Assembly (NCBI RefSeq): GCF_008107695.1
Contig: NZ_VIRG01000036.1
Location: forward strand, 62,001-126,000
Length of the DNA: 64,000 bases
Direction: 5' to 3'
Source: Stappia sp. BW2
Lineage (GTDB): Bacteria > Pseudomonadota > Alphaproteobacteria > Rhizobiales > Stappiaceae
Position 1 is the first letter of the stretch, and each line of letters begins with the position of its first letter. This document shows positions 24,738 to 34,235 of this stretch, piece after piece. Both the position numbers and the translations under genes were made by a program. The notes below the pieces were generated by a model, which was given only the letters and a program-made list of their open reading frames with translations, was not told where the DNA came from and did not search any database.

Positions 24738-26396
24738 CTATTCCGGGTACCAGAGTTTTGCCTTTTCCGCACCGCGTTCGATGATCACGTGACCGTTGGC
24801 AAAGACGCGGTAGCCGTGGCTCCAGTCGCCATCGGGCCACTTGATGCGCACATTGGCGCGCTCCGCCACGCCCAGGCCGAAATGAACGAAGCCCATCTGG
24901 CCGGATGCATGGCCCGCCCCCACCTGAATGTCCTTGGTGACAGTGCGGTTTCCCGTTTTGACGCTGATCTTGGCACCGACAGCGCGGGCATTGGGCTTGC
25001 CCGGCTGGCGCACTTCGACGGCCAGCCAGTTGCCCAGCTGCTTTGGTTCGTCAGCCGTACCCTGGCCAACGTTCCGGAACAGGCTGACCGGACCGGAGCG
25101 GTTCACGACCACCAGATCCATCAATCCATCCGCGTTGAAGTCTGCAAGTCCCGCGCCGCGGCCACGCCGGTTCAGTGCGATCCCGGCTGTATCGCCGGTC
25201 TCCACAAACTGCCCGTCCCATTGGCCGAGCAGCAGATTGTCCGGATCATAAGCGGCAAAGTCAGGCATCGCTTCCACGTTGCCCTTGGCGATGAACAGAT
25301 CCCAGAGCCCGTCGTTGTTGACGTCCTGAAACTCCGAGTGCCAGCCGGTAGAAGGTTTCAGGTCTTCTCCCGCATAGGGCCTGTGAGCGGTGACGCCGAG
25401 ATCGAAGGCAATGTCCTGATAGACCGGCACCGTCTCGTCCGATTCCGGATCGAGCTTCTGCAGCTTGGTGTCGCCCATGCTGGTGAGCGCATATTCGGGA
25501 AACCCGTCGACGTCGAGGTCGATGGAGGCAATGCCCATGCCCCAGATCTTCAGGTGTTGCCAGCCATCGGACTTGCGATAGGGGCGAGGCGGGCGGCCGG
25601 GTGGAACGGCCCAGAGCTGCTCTTCACCCCCGCGATAGTATTGCCGGTCATTGGAGATTCTGAGCGACGGCTCGCCGGAACGGTTCCAGTCGGTAAACAG
25701 CATCGACAAGCTGCAATAGCCGGGCGTGAGGCGGGTTGCCTCCGGATAGCGCACGCTGCCGTCTTCCGCCTTTTCCGGCCGGAACAGGAAGTTGTCGTGG
25801 CAGGTGCCCCAGGGCGAGCCGGGGGCGGAGCGGTCGACATAATTGCCGAAGGCGAGCGTCGGGTAGTCGAGCCCGGGTTCGTAGGTGGCGGAAAAGGCGG
25901 TGCTCCATTCGCGGCCGCCGTCAAACCTGAGTGCGCGGTTGGCAACCTCGAAGGTGCAGGCGCCCTTGCCTTCCAGGATCAGGTTTTCCCCCAGACGCAG
26001 GACGACAAGATCCAGAAGGCCATCGTTGTTGACGTCCAGCGGATAGGCGCCGAGCACGCCCTTCGCCTGCTTGTCGCTGAGGCCGGTGTCCAGAGCTGTG
26101 AACGTCAGCGGCCCCGCGACGCGGCTTTCATTACGGTAAAGCTGCGCCGGGTTCTTGCCGCCAGCAAAGAACAGATCCGGCTTGCGGTCGCCATCGCAAT
26201 CGAAAATCGCGGTGCCGCCACCGACGAAGAATTCCCAAGCACCGTCATAACTGTGTTCGATGCCCGCAGCGGCGGCCTCTTCCACAAACGTAGGAACGGG
26301 CGCAACGGACGTCTGCCGGGTATCGTCTGCCAGAGCGGGCGCAGCAGCGGACACCCCCAGCAACACGCCGGCTACGGAAAGAGCGAACCGTTTCAT
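24738..26396 (-). CDS. Secreted FG-GAP/VCBS plus ASPIC/UnbV (CRTAC1-like) protein
   Basis: This 552-residue exported protein has a signal peptide ending ALADD near residue 24, then beta-propeller repeats with Ca-binding-like DxDxDG motifs (FDCDGDRKPDL, DVNNDGLLDLVV, DLDVDGFPEY, DVNNDGLWDL, DFNADGLMDLVV). A C-terminal ASPIC/UnbV domain follows (about residues 460-545, VGAGHASGQMGFVHFGLG, then IKWPDG). The biochemical function is unknown. It overlaps the di-haem gene by 4 bp and belongs to the operon with the ROK regulator. The partner suggests a role in a periplasmic redox process. Confidence 0.85.
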   Translation of the reverse strand: MKRFALSVAGVLLGVSAAAPALADDTRQTSVAPVPTFVEEAAAAGIEHSYDGAWEFFVGGGTAIFDCDGDRKPDLFFAGGKNPAQLYRNESRVAGPLTFTALDTGLSDKQAKGVLGAYPLDVNNDGLLDLVVLRLGENLILEGKGACTFEVANRALRFDGGREWSTAFSATYEPGLDYPTLAFGNYVDRSAPGSPWGTCHDNFLFRPEKAEDGSVRYPEATRLTPGYCSLSMLFTDWNRSGEPSLRISNDRQYYRGGEEQLWAVPPGRPPRPYRKSDGWQHLKIWGMGIASIDLDVDGFPEYALTSMGDTKLQKLDPESDETVPVYQDIAFDLGVTAHRPYAGEDLKPSTGWHSEFQDVNNDGLWDLFIAKGNVEAMPDFAAYDPDNLLLGQWDGQFVETGDTAGIALNRRGRGAGLADFNADGLMDLVVVNRSGPVSLFRNVGQGTADEPKQLGNWLAVEVRQPGKPNARAVGAKISVKTGNRTVTKDIQVGAGHASGQMGFVHFGLGVAERANVRIKWPDGDWSHGYRVFANGHVIIERGAEKAKLWYPE

Positions 26397-27826
26397 TCGG
26401 CGATCTCCAGACTGCGCAGGAAGGCGATGATCGTCTGCTGTTCGGTTTCCGTCAGATCGGCATAGGCCTTGCGGCTGTCGGTTGCCTCGCCGCCATGGGC
26501 GAGAATGGCCTCATGCAGCGTCGTGAGATCGCCTCGGTGTCCGTAGGGGGCGGTGCTGCCGATCCCCCATAGCTCGGAGGTGAGGAACACGTCGCGGGCA
26601 ACGAAGCGTTGGGCCAGAAGTTCGTTGCCGAAGGTGTCGTTGGCTGCATCGGCAATCGTGTGGCGCTTCAGGTCGCCATAAAGGGGAACCAGCACGCGGC
26701 CCTGGTCGTCCCGCGGCAGGGCCTTGACCCAGTCCAGCGTGCCGAGATCAAGGTCCAGCGGCGCCGTCACATCGCTCTGGCGCAAGGTGCCGGCGGTGTC
26801 GAACGGACCCGGATCCTGAAAGATGAGACTTTCAAGCGGCAGTTCGGGAATGTGGCAGGCGCTGCAGCCAATTGCTCCAAAGAGCGTCTCGCCTTTGTCA
26901 GCGGCGTCCTGCCAGACATCCGGCAGATCCTGCTTTCGCGTCGGAGCCGGAAGGGTCGCCTGAAAGGCAACCAGCGCCGAGATCTGGCCGGGCGATATTT
27001 CGTTCGTATGGCCGTCACCGTCGAAATCGTCCGTACCCGTCCACACGGCGCCGAACCGCTCGGCGGCCTGCATGCCGTGGTGATCGTTGCTGGCATTCAC
27101 CGTGAACTGGCGAAGAGAGGCAAAGACGCCCTTCTGGCTGAAGGGCCGTACGGTCAGGTCATCGTCGATCCCGTCGAGGCGGGAAACGTCCAGGGTTCCG
27201 TCCGGAAAAGCGGTCAGCTGGCCGAAGGAAACACCTTTTGTCTTCAGGCTGACGGCCTCTTCCTGGCCGCTCGCCCGTGCCCGGACCAGCAGCTCGGTCC
27301 GCTGTCGGCGCAGGTCCGTGGTCATTTCCCGGGCAAGCAGCTCGATCAACCCGGCCCCCTGAACCGCAACCGTGTTGCGCTCGTTGGAAAACTGCGGATC
27401 GATCGTGTCGAAGTCAGCGCTTTCGAACCCTTCAGACACGAACACATTGGCGGTGAACGCACCGGAGCCACCGATGACAGGTTCATTGTGGCAAGACGAA
27501 CAGGAATTGGCGTCCATTCCAGCAAGGCGTTGGAATGCCTGGGGGGACTTGCGGCGCACTTTCGTGGGCACGATGGCCGCCGTCGCCTCCGGACGGCCCG
27601 CGCCATCCAGCGTGGTGAACTTGGCCTTGAAAAGCTCTTTGCCGAGCGGCTGCAGCACCTCGATCGCATCCTCGCCGGATTGCGCCAGCGCATCGATGTC
27701 GACATCTTCTTTGATCGCGCGTTCACTCCACGGCGCAGGGTCGGCGTGCGTGGCAGCGGAAAGGGCGAGGCCGAAGGAAAGGCTGAGGGCAAGGGTGGAA
27801 ACCGCCGGACGGAACAGGCCGGTCAT
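26393..27826 (-). CDS. Di-haem oxidoreductase family protein (periplasmic)
   Basis: This 477-residue exported protein has a signal peptide (cleavage near SAATHADP, about residue 28) and two haem c motifs: CSSCH at residues 109-113 and CSACH near 320. The segments AVQGAGLIELL and LWGIGSTAPYGHRGD, with LTETEQQTIIAFLRSL at the end, match the di-haem oxidoreductase (DHOR, formerly 'thiol oxidoreductase') family related to MauG-type peroxidases. It is translationally coupled to the CRTAC1-like gene downstream and begins directly at the end of the ROK gene. The substrate is unknown. Confidence 0.87.
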   Translation of the reverse strand: MTGLFRPAVSTLALSLSFGLALSAATHADPAPWSERAIKEDVDIDALAQSGEDAIEVLQPLGKELFKAKFTTLDGAGRPEATAAIVPTKVRRKSPQAFQRLAGMDANSCSSCHNEPVIGGSGAFTANVFVSEGFESADFDTIDPQFSNERNTVAVQGAGLIELLAREMTTDLRRQRTELLVRARASGQEEAVSLKTKGVSFGQLTAFPDGTLDVSRLDGIDDDLTVRPFSQKGVFASLRQFTVNASNDHHGMQAAERFGAVWTGTDDFDGDGHTNEISPGQISALVAFQATLPAPTRKQDLPDVWQDAADKGETLFGAIGCSACHIPELPLESLIFQDPGPFDTAGTLRQSDVTAPLDLDLGTLDWVKALPRDDQGRVLVPLYGDLKRHTIADAANDTFGNELLAQRFVARDVFLTSELWGIGSTAPYGHRGDLTTLHEAILAHGGEATDSRKAYADLTETEQQTIIAFLRSLEIAE

Positions 27827-29088
27827 GCGGTCGCCTCCTTGCCGTCAAGCCGGGCGATACGGTCTGAAAGCGATGTCGCGTTGCCCCGAAAATCCTTGTC
27901 GAGACGCTCCATGGACTGGGCGATCAGACCACTGCGGATGAAATCCTCGTTCCACGGCATCACATCCAGGGAGAAATTGTTTCTCAGGTCGGCGACCAGA
28001 GCTTCCTCCAGACCTTCCCACATGCCCTTTTCCATGAAGCAGAAGGCGCGCATGGCCGCACCGGTCAGCACAATGCGCTTTGGGTCGATCATCGCGATCA
28101 CCCGGGCAAGACCGTAGCCAAGAACCCGGCCAGCCTCATGAAAGGCACCGCAGGCATCCTTGTCACCGGAGCTGGCCAGTTCGATCAGCCGGGCAAGGCC
28201 GCTGACGCCTGCCTTGATGGTGCCCGGATCCGTGTTTTCCGGCAGGTGCGAGGCCGCGCGCACCAGCGCATAGTCGGACAGATAGGCCTCGAGGCACCCC
28301 TTCTTGCCGCAGCGGCAGAGGGCGCCGCCGGGCAGATGGTTGGCATGGCCAAATTCCGCTGCCGTGCCGCTTGCACCGGAAAACAGCCGATTGTCGAGGT
28401 AAAGACCCATGCCGACACCGTAATCGAGCATGATGACGGCGAAGGTGCCGCTGTAGCGTGCCGGATCCGACCAGTGCAGCGCTTCGGTGATCATGTTGGT
28501 ATCGTTGGAAATGTAGCAATCCGCGCCAAAGGCTTCGTGCAATGGTCCGACGACCGGGATCTTGCGTCCGGCAAAGGCGGGGCTCCAGGCCACGACACCT
28601 GTTTCCGTTTCAACGACGCCCTGCGCCGCAACGCCAATCTCCCGAACCCGCGAGGAACTTATCCCGGCTTCATCGAGGAACTGCCGAATTGTGCCAATCA
28701 GCGTTTCGGGAAAGCTGTCGGCATCTTCCGTGGCGCTGTCGAAATGGCAGCGCTCGCTGCGCACCACCTCGCCGGCGAAATTCACCAGGGCAAGGTCGAT
28801 GTTGTTCACCGAAAGACGCACGCCAATCGTGTAAACGACGTCCGGATTGAGTTTCAAAAGGGTGCGTGGCCGGCCGCGCGCCTGTGGCGTTTTCGGTTCC
28901 TCGCTCTCCAGGCTCAGGATCAGTTCCTGCTCAAGAAGGTCGGAGGTAATGGCCGTCACTGTCGCCGGACTCAGCCGCGTCGTCTGGCCGAGATCTATCC
29001 GGGCCATAGGGCCGTTCCGGCGCAGGGCCTGTAGAACAATACTTCTGTTTTGCCGCCGGATCTGGTCCCGGTCCGCCTTGCGTTTCAT
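27823..29088 (-). CDS. xylR: ROK-family transcriptional regulator, XylR-like
   Basis: This 421-residue regulator has an N-terminal helix-turn-helix (about 12-70, NGPMARIDLGQTTRLSPATVTAI) and a sugar-kinase-like ROK domain with the zinc motif CRCGKKGCLEAY near 255-267. It diverges from the xylose uptake and isomerase operon, which is the usual setting for the ROK repressor XylR that is released by xylose. Unusually, it is the first gene of an operon with a di-haem protein and a CRTAC1-like protein, so those two should be co-regulated with xylose use if autoregulation holds. Confidence 0.85.
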   Translation of the reverse strand: MKRKADRDQIRRQNRSIVLQALRRNGPMARIDLGQTTRLSPATVTAITSDLLEQELILSLESEEPKTPQARGRPRTLLKLNPDVVYTIGVRLSVNNIDLALVNFAGEVVRSERCHFDSATEDADSFPETLIGTIRQFLDEAGISSSRVREIGVAAQGVVETETGVVAWSPAFAGRKIPVVGPLHEAFGADCYISNDTNMITEALHWSDPARYSGTFAVIMLDYGVGMGLYLDNRLFSGASGTAAEFGHANHLPGGALCRCGKKGCLEAYLSDYALVRAASHLPENTDPGTIKAGVSGLARLIELASSGDKDACGAFHEAGRVLGYGLARVIAMIDPKRIVLTGAAMRAFCFMEKGMWEGLEEALVADLRNNFSLDVMPWNEDFIRSGLIAQSMERLDKDFRGNATSLSDRIARLDGKEATA

Positions 29089-29181
29089 GCTCGCTCAGCT
29101 CTTCCCACGGTGTTTCCTCTGCCCCGGGTTTCTCCCGGTTTTCCTGGTTCTCACCGGGTGTTTCAAACCCTGCGGAACAGT

Positions 29182-29193
29182 GTTTTGCAAAAC
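29182..29193. promoter_or_regulatory. Palindromic operator candidate upstream of xylF
   Basis: GTTTTGCAAAAC is a perfect 12-bp palindrome. It ends 4 bp before a TTGACA (29198-29203) that could be the -35 box of the xyl promoter. It lies between the divergent ROK and xylF genes. A 6-bp hairpin (GCGCCT/AGGCGC near 29274-29290) follows in the untranslated leader. Confidence 0.5.
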
Positions 29194-29357
29194 CATGTTG
29201 ACAGGAGCAACGCTTTCCTGCAACTTTTTTTCGGGTACCAAAAAAAATAACAATAAGGCTGTCCTATCTAAAGGCGCCTCGAAAAGGCGCTTCGACATCG
29301 ACGCATTTCTGGCACATCCGTCCGACGTGGGATGTGCCGACTGGAGGAAACATCGCA

Positions 29358-30389
29358 ATGCGTAAAATCACCACTTTGCTGGCGGGTGTTCTGCTGTCCG
29401 CAACCGCACTGAACCTTGCCCATGCAGAAGACATTGTTGTCGGCGTGAGCTGGTCCAACTTCCAGGAAGAACGCTGGAAGACCGACGAAGCCGCCATCAA
29501 GGGCGCACTGGAAGCTGCCGGCGCGAAGTATATTTCCGCCGATGCCCAGAGCTCTTCCGCAAAACAGCTTTCCGACGTTGAGGCGCTGATCGCACAGGGT
29601 GCGAACGCCCTTATCATCCTGGCTCAGGATTCCCAGGCAATCGGCCCGGCTGTGCAGGCTGCCGCCGATGAAGGCATTCCGGTCGTCGGTTACGACCGTC
29701 TCATCGACGATCCGCGCGCCTTCTACCTGACCTTCGACAACGTCGAAGTCGGCCGTATGCAGGCCCGTGCCGTTCTGGCCGCTGCGCCGAAGGGCAACTA
29801 CGTCATGATCAAAGGATCGCCGACTGACCCGAACGCGGACTTCCTCCGCGGTGGTCAGCAGGAAATCCTGCAGCCCGCAATCGACGCTGGTGACGTGACG
29901 ATCGTTGGCGAAGCCTACACCGATGGCTGGCTGCCGGCGAATGCGCAGCGCAACATGGAACAGATCCTGACTGCAAACGACAACAAGGTCGATGCAGTTG
30001 TTGCCTCCAACGATGGCACGGCCGGTGGTGTAGTTGCCGCTCTGACCGCGCAGGGCATGGACGGCATTCCGGTCTCCGGTCAGGACGGCGATCACGCCGC
30101 GCTGAACCGTGTTGCAAAGGGCACCCAGACCGTTTCCGTATGGAAAGACGCTCGTGAACTCGGCAAGGCGGCCGGTGAAATCGCCGTTTCGCTGGCCGAT
30201 GGCACCGAAATGTCCGCCGTCGACGGCGCGCAGACCTGGACGTCTCCGGACGGCACCGAGCTGACCGCCAAGTTCCTGGCACCGCTCCCGGTCACCAAGG
30301 ACAACCTGACGGCTGTGGTTGATGCAGGCTGGATCTCCAAGGACGATCTGTGCCAGGGCGTTGAAAACGGCCCGGCTCCCTGTAACTAA
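29358..30389 (+). CDS. xylF: D-xylose ABC transporter substrate-binding protein
   Basis: This 343-residue periplasmic sugar-binding protein has a signal peptide (cleavage after NLAHA, before EDIVVG). The core VGVSWSNFQEERWKTDEAAIKGALEAAGA and the DPNADFLRGGQQEIL region are typical of XylF. It binds xylose and delivers it to XylHG. GGAGGAAA precedes the ATG at 29358; an upstream Met in the same frame lacks this spacing. It is the first gene of the xyl operon, followed by a strong hairpin. Confidence 0.94.
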   Translation: MRKITTLLAGVLLSATALNLAHAEDIVVGVSWSNFQEERWKTDEAAIKGALEAAGAKYISADAQSSSAKQLSDVEALIAQGANALIILAQDSQAIGPAVQAAADEGIPVVGYDRLIDDPRAFYLTFDNVEVGRMQARAVLAAAPKGNYVMIKGSPTDPNADFLRGGQQEILQPAIDAGDVTIVGEAYTDGWLPANAQRNMEQILTANDNKVDAVVASNDGTAGGVVAALTAQGMDGIPVSGQDGDHAALNRVAKGTQTVSVWKDARELGKAAGEIAVSLADGTEMSAVDGAQTWTSPDGTELTAKFLAPLPVTKDNLTAVVDAGWISKDDLCQGVENGPAPCN

Positions 30390-30408
30390 TAACACTACGC
30401 TTAATGTG

Positions 30409-30436
30409 CGGCCCCGGTTATTCTAAACCGGGGCCG
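30409..30436 (+). other. Intercistronic hairpin between xylF and xylH
   Basis: CGGCCCCGGTT pairs with AACCGGGGCCG around a short A/T-rich loop, with no T run after it. It probably stabilises xylF mRNA or ends part of the transcripts, which would give more binding protein than permease. Confidence 0.7.
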
Positions 30437-30526
30437 TAACAACAAGGACTGCTGCTGAAGAAGCCGCACCCCGGGATGGGCCACCCGATGCGTAAGCGTA
30501 ATGGTCTCCAAGCAGGAGTAACCTCT

Positions 30527-31816
30527 ATGTCTGACACCGCTCTGTCAGGGCAGAAAAGCCCGACAGCACGAAACTTGTTTGCCGCATTGCAGCTCGACAC
30601 CCGGCTTCTCGGCATGATCGGGGCGTTCATCGTCCTGTGCCTGGTGTTCAATGTGATCACCGATGGCCGGTTCCTGACGCCGCGCAACATCTTCAACCTC
30701 ACGATCCAGACCGTGTCCGTCGCCATCATGGCCACCGGCATGGTGTTCGTGATCGTCACCCGCCACATCGATCTGTCGGTCGGCTCCGTGCTGGCAACCG
30801 TTGCGGCCGTCATGGCGGTGGTCCAGACCGATGTCCTGCCGCCGCTCCTGGGGCTCGGCAATCCGACCATCTGGATCCTGGCCATTCTGGCCGGTGTGGT
30901 CGTCGGTGTGCTGATCGGCGCGTTTCAGGGCTGGATGATCGGTTATCTCGGCATTCCGGCTTTCATCGTTACGCTCGGCGGCCTGCTGGTCTGGCGCAAC
31001 GTTGCCTGGTTCATCACCTCCGGCCAGACGATCGGCCCGCTCGACGAAACCTTCACCAAGATCGGCGGCATTGGCGGCACCATGGGGGAAACGGGATCGT
31101 GGATCTTCGGTATTCTGGCCGTGGCCGCAGCCTTGTGGATGCAGGTCTCCTCGCGCCGCCGCAAGGCCGCGCACGGCTTCCCGGTCAAACCCGGTTGGGC
31201 CGAGATCACCATGGGCGTCATCACGACCGCAGCCATTCTTGGGTTCGTCTGGGTGCTGAATTCCTATGACATTCCCACGGCGCGCCTCAAACGCATCTTC
31301 CAGGCTAACGGCGAAACCATGCCGGAAGGCCTGGTCATGGGCTACGGCATTCCCTATTCGGTGCTGCTTCTGATCGTGGTCACCGTGATCATGACCATTG
31401 TTGCCCGCCGCACGCGCCTCGGACGCTACATCTTCGCAACCGGTGGCAATCCGGATGCTGCGGAGCTGTCCGGCATCAACACCCGGTTCCTGACGGTCAA
31501 GGTGTTTGCCATCATGGGCGGCCTCAGCGCGCTCGCCGCGGCCGTCGCAGCTGCGCGCCTCGGCTTTTCGACCAATGACATCGGCACGCTGGACGAACTG
31601 CGGGTCATCGCCGCGGCGGTGATCGGCGGCACGGCGCTTGCCGGCGGTGTCGGCACGATCTATGGCGCCATTCTGGGCGCGCTGATCATGCAGTCGCTGC
31701 AGTCAGGCATGGCCATGGTCGGTGTCGATGCGCCGTTGCAGAACATCGTCGTCGGCACGGTGCTCGTTATCGCCGTCCTCGTCGACATCATCTATCGCAA
31801 GCGCACGGGAGACTAA
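30527..31816 (+). CDS. xylH: D-xylose ABC transporter permease
   Basis: This 429-residue polytopic permease is of the XylH/RbsC-type branched family, with about ten hydrophobic segments. RHIDLSVGSVLATVAAVMAV and GIPAFIVTLGGLLVWRN are family hallmarks, and the AAAVIGGTALAGGVGTIYGAILGALIM segment near the C-terminus contacts the ATPase. The start is ATG at 30527 after CAGGAG. The gene lies between xylF and xylG, with 3 bp to the next gene. Confidence 0.94.
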   Translation: MSDTALSGQKSPTARNLFAALQLDTRLLGMIGAFIVLCLVFNVITDGRFLTPRNIFNLTIQTVSVAIMATGMVFVIVTRHIDLSVGSVLATVAAVMAVVQTDVLPPLLGLGNPTIWILAILAGVVVGVLIGAFQGWMIGYLGIPAFIVTLGGLLVWRNVAWFITSGQTIGPLDETFTKIGGIGGTMGETGSWIFGILAVAAALWMQVSSRRRKAAHGFPVKPGWAEITMGVITTAAILGFVWVLNSYDIPTARLKRIFQANGETMPEGLVMGYGIPYSVLLLIVVTVIMTIVARRTRLGRYIFATGGNPDAAELSGINTRFLTVKVFAIMGGLSALAAAVAAARLGFSTNDIGTLDELRVIAAAVIGGTALAGGVGTIYGAILGALIMQSLQSGMAMVGVDAPLQNIVVGTVLVIAVLVDIIYRKRTGD

Positions 31817-31819
31817 GAC

Positions 31820-32608
31820 ATGGACGCGCCTCTCGTAGAAATGAAAGACATGTGCATCTCCTTTGGTGGGGTGCAGGCCGTGGATCATGTCACCGTCGAT
31901 CTTTATCCGGGTGAAGTTGTGGGCCTGCTTGGCCACAACGGCGCCGGCAAGTCGACCTTGATCAAGATCCTCTCCGGCGCCTACAAGGCCGACAGCGGCG
32001 AGATCCGCATCAACGGCAAGGAAGTGCACATTCACTCGCCGCGCGACGCGCGGGCGCAGAACATCGAGACGATCTATCAGACACTCGCTCTGGCGGACAA
32101 TCTCGACGCCGCGTCCAACCTGTTTCTCGGCCGTGAACTGACCTCGCCGCTTGGCTTCGTCGATGACGATGCCATGGAAGCGGAAACCCGCAAGATTATG
32201 GGCCGGCTCAATCCGAACTTCAAAAAGTTCCATGCGCCGGTGAAAGCCCTGTCGGGCGGTCAGCGCCAGTCGGTGGCCATTGCCCGCGCGGTCTATTTCA
32301 ATGCCAAGATCCTGATCATGGACGAACCGACTGCCGCGCTCGGTGTGCATGAAACGCAGATGGTGGCCGAACTCATCCAGGAACTGAAGAAACAGGGCCT
32401 CGGCATCTTCCTGATCAGCCACGACATCCACGACGTCTTCCAGCTTTGCGACCGTATCGCGGTCATGAAGAACGGTCAGCTTGTCGGCACCGCCCGCACC
32501 ACCGACGTCACCGACGATGACGTGCTCGGCATGATCATCCTCGGCAAGTGCCCGGAAGGGGCGACCCCGGGTCCTGGTGCCCTTGTGGACGATACAGTGG
32601 TCGGATAA
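31820..32608 (+). CDS. xylG: D-xylose ABC transporter ATP-binding protein, single-domain
   Basis: This 262-residue ATPase has Walker [10 protein letters not shown], signature [15 protein letters not shown] and Walker [13 protein letters not shown]. XylG of E. coli has two fused ABC domains (about 510 residues), but this form has one and would act as a homodimer, as seen in related sugar importers of alphaproteobacteria. It is not a truncation: the gene ends cleanly, and a 9-bp GC stem follows its stop at 32619. Confidence 0.92.
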   Translation: MDAPLVEMKDMCISFGGVQAVDHVTVDLYPGEVVGLLGHNGAGKSTLIKILSGAYKADSGEIRINGKEVHIHSPRDARAQNIETIYQTLALADNLDAASNLFLGRELTSPLGFVDDDAMEAETRKIMGRLNPNFKKFHAPVKALSGGQRQSVAIARAVYFNAKILIMDEPTAALGVHETQMVAELIQELKKQGLGIFLISHDIHDVFQLCDRIAVMKNGQLVGTARTTDVTDDDVLGMIILGKCPEGATPGPGALVDDTVVG

Positions 32609-32618
32609 ACCGGCCGGA

Positions 32619-32640
32619 CCCGCGGGCTCTTGCCCGCGGG
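32619..32640 (+). terminator. Hairpin between xylG and xylB
   Basis: CCCGCGGGC and GCCCGCGGG form a perfect 9-bp stem with a TCTT loop 11 bases after the xylG stop. A short mixed T/C tail follows. It may separate transport from metabolic genes or allow partial read-through. Confidence 0.55.
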
Positions 32641-32758
32641 GCTTCCTCATGGTTTGAACAGATGGCCTGGCCCCTGTTCAAACGGTGTGGAACCTCATGC
32701 CGAAGCCCGTTCAGGGGTCATCGGCATTCTTTTTGGTTCATTCTGAGGAACGCACCTC

Positions 32759-34210
32759 ATGTATATCGGTCTCGATATCGGTACGAGTTCGGTCAAAGCC
32801 ATTCTTCTTGGCGAGGACCAGTCCCTGATCGCATCGGCAACTGCGGAGCTGACGGTCGAGCGGCCGCATCCGGGCTGGTCGGAACAGGATCCGGACAGCT
32901 GGTGGCACGCTTGCGAAACCGTTCTGGACGCGCTCAAGGCGGCAGCGCCGCAGGCCATGGCGGCCGTGCGCGGCATTGGCCTGTCCGGCCATATGCACGG
33001 TGCCACGCTTCTGGATTCCTCCGGTACACCGCTGCGCCCGTGCATTCTGTGGAACGACGGCAGATCGGGCAAGCAATGCGCGGAGCTGGAAGAGGCCGAA
33101 CCGAAATTCCTGACGCTTGGCGGCAACCGGGTCATGCCGGGCTTCACCGCGCCCAAGCTGCAATGGGTGCGCGAGAATGAGCCGGAAGTCTTCGCCAGGA
33201 CCAAGATGGTTCTGCTGCCCAAAGACTATGTCCGCTTCAAGCTGACCGGCGACTACGTCGGCGAAATGTCGGATGCGGCCGGAACGCTCTGGCTGGATGT
33301 CGCAAAGCGCGACTGGAGCGACGCACTTCTGGCCGCTACGGGCCTGACCCGCGAGAACATGCCGCGCCTTGTCGAGGGCTCTGAAAGCTCGGGCACGCTC
33401 AAGGCAGAGCTGTGTGGCCGCTGGGGCATCGATGCCGCGCCGGTGGTGGCCGGTGGCGGCGGCGACAATGCCGCCTCGGCCTGCGGGGTCGGCGCGGTCG
33501 ATCCGGGGTCGGCCTTCGTCTCGCTCGGTACCTCCGGCGTGCTGTTCGTGACCAACGACCGTTTCTCGCCGAACGTGGACAGCGCAGTGCATGCCTTCTG
33601 CCATGCGGTGCCGGACACCTGGCACCAGATGGGCGTGATCCTGTCGGCCACCGACAGTCTCAACTGGCTGGCAAAAGTGCTGAAGCGCAGCCCGGGAGAC
33701 CTCACGGGTCTGGTTGGCAGGGTGGAAGGGCCTTCGCCAGTGTCCTTCATGCCTTATCTCGGCGGTGAACGGACACCGCACAACGATGTCGACATTCGCG
33801 CAGGTTTCTTCGGCATTTCGCACGCAACCGACGATGCCGAGCTCTGTCACGCGGTGCTGGATGGTGTCGCCTTCGCGCTCAAGGATTGTCTGGAAGCACT
33901 CAGCGTTGCCGGCACCAGCATCGATCGCGTTCTGGCGGTCGGCGGCGGATCACGGTCCACGGTCTGGCTGGAGATTATCGCCAGCCTGCTCAATGTTCCG
34001 GTCGACGTTCCGGTGGATGGCGATTTTGGCGGCTCGCTCGGGGCGGCAAGGCTCGGCCAGGCGGCCGCGCTTGGCACCACCGAGGGGATTTTCTCAAAAC
34101 CCGCTCTCAAGACCAGCATCGATCCGGTCCCGGCCCTCACACAAAGATACGCCGAAGGTTACGAGCGCTGGCGCAAGCTTTATCCGGCGCTCAAACAAGC
34201 CGGCTTTTAG
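32759..34210 (+). CDS. xylB: Xylulokinase
   Basis: This 483-residue FGGY-family sugar kinase phosphorylates D-xylulose to xylulose 5-phosphate. The phosphate-1 motif [15 protein letters not shown] is at the N-terminus, [13 protein letters not shown] near residue 78 is typical of xylulokinase, and [13 protein letters not shown] near 395 is the adenosine motif. TGAGGA precedes the ATG. It lies 25 bp upstream of xylA. Confidence 0.95.
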   Translation: MYIGLDIGTSSVKAILLGEDQSLIASATAELTVERPHPGWSEQDPDSWWHACETVLDALKAAAPQAMAAVRGIGLSGHMHGATLLDSSGTPLRPCILWNDGRSGKQCAELEEAEPKFLTLGGNRVMPGFTAPKLQWVRENEPEVFARTKMVLLPKDYVRFKLTGDYVGEMSDAAGTLWLDVAKRDWSDALLAATGLTRENMPRLVEGSESSGTLKAELCGRWGIDAAPVVAGGGGDNAASACGVGAVDPGSAFVSLGTSGVLFVTNDRFSPNVDSAVHAFCHAVPDTWHQMGVILSATDSLNWLAKVLKRSPGDLTGLVGRVEGPSPVSFMPYLGGERTPHNDVDIRAGFFGISHATDDAELCHAVLDGVAFALKDCLEALSVAGTSIDRVLAVGGGSRSTVWLEIIASLLNVPVDVPVDGDFGGSLGAARLGQAAALGTTEGIFSKPALKTSIDPVPALTQRYAEGYERWRKLYPALKQAGF

Positions 34211-34235
34211 GAAACACTTTCAAGGAGATGACAAT

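Noticed and set aside
24720-28117. Two long plus-strand open frames opposite the CRTAC1-like, di-haem and ROK genes
   Set aside because: The minus-strand frames have signal peptides, haem motifs and ROK signatures. The plus-strand frames have no motifs and arise from GC-rich codon structure.
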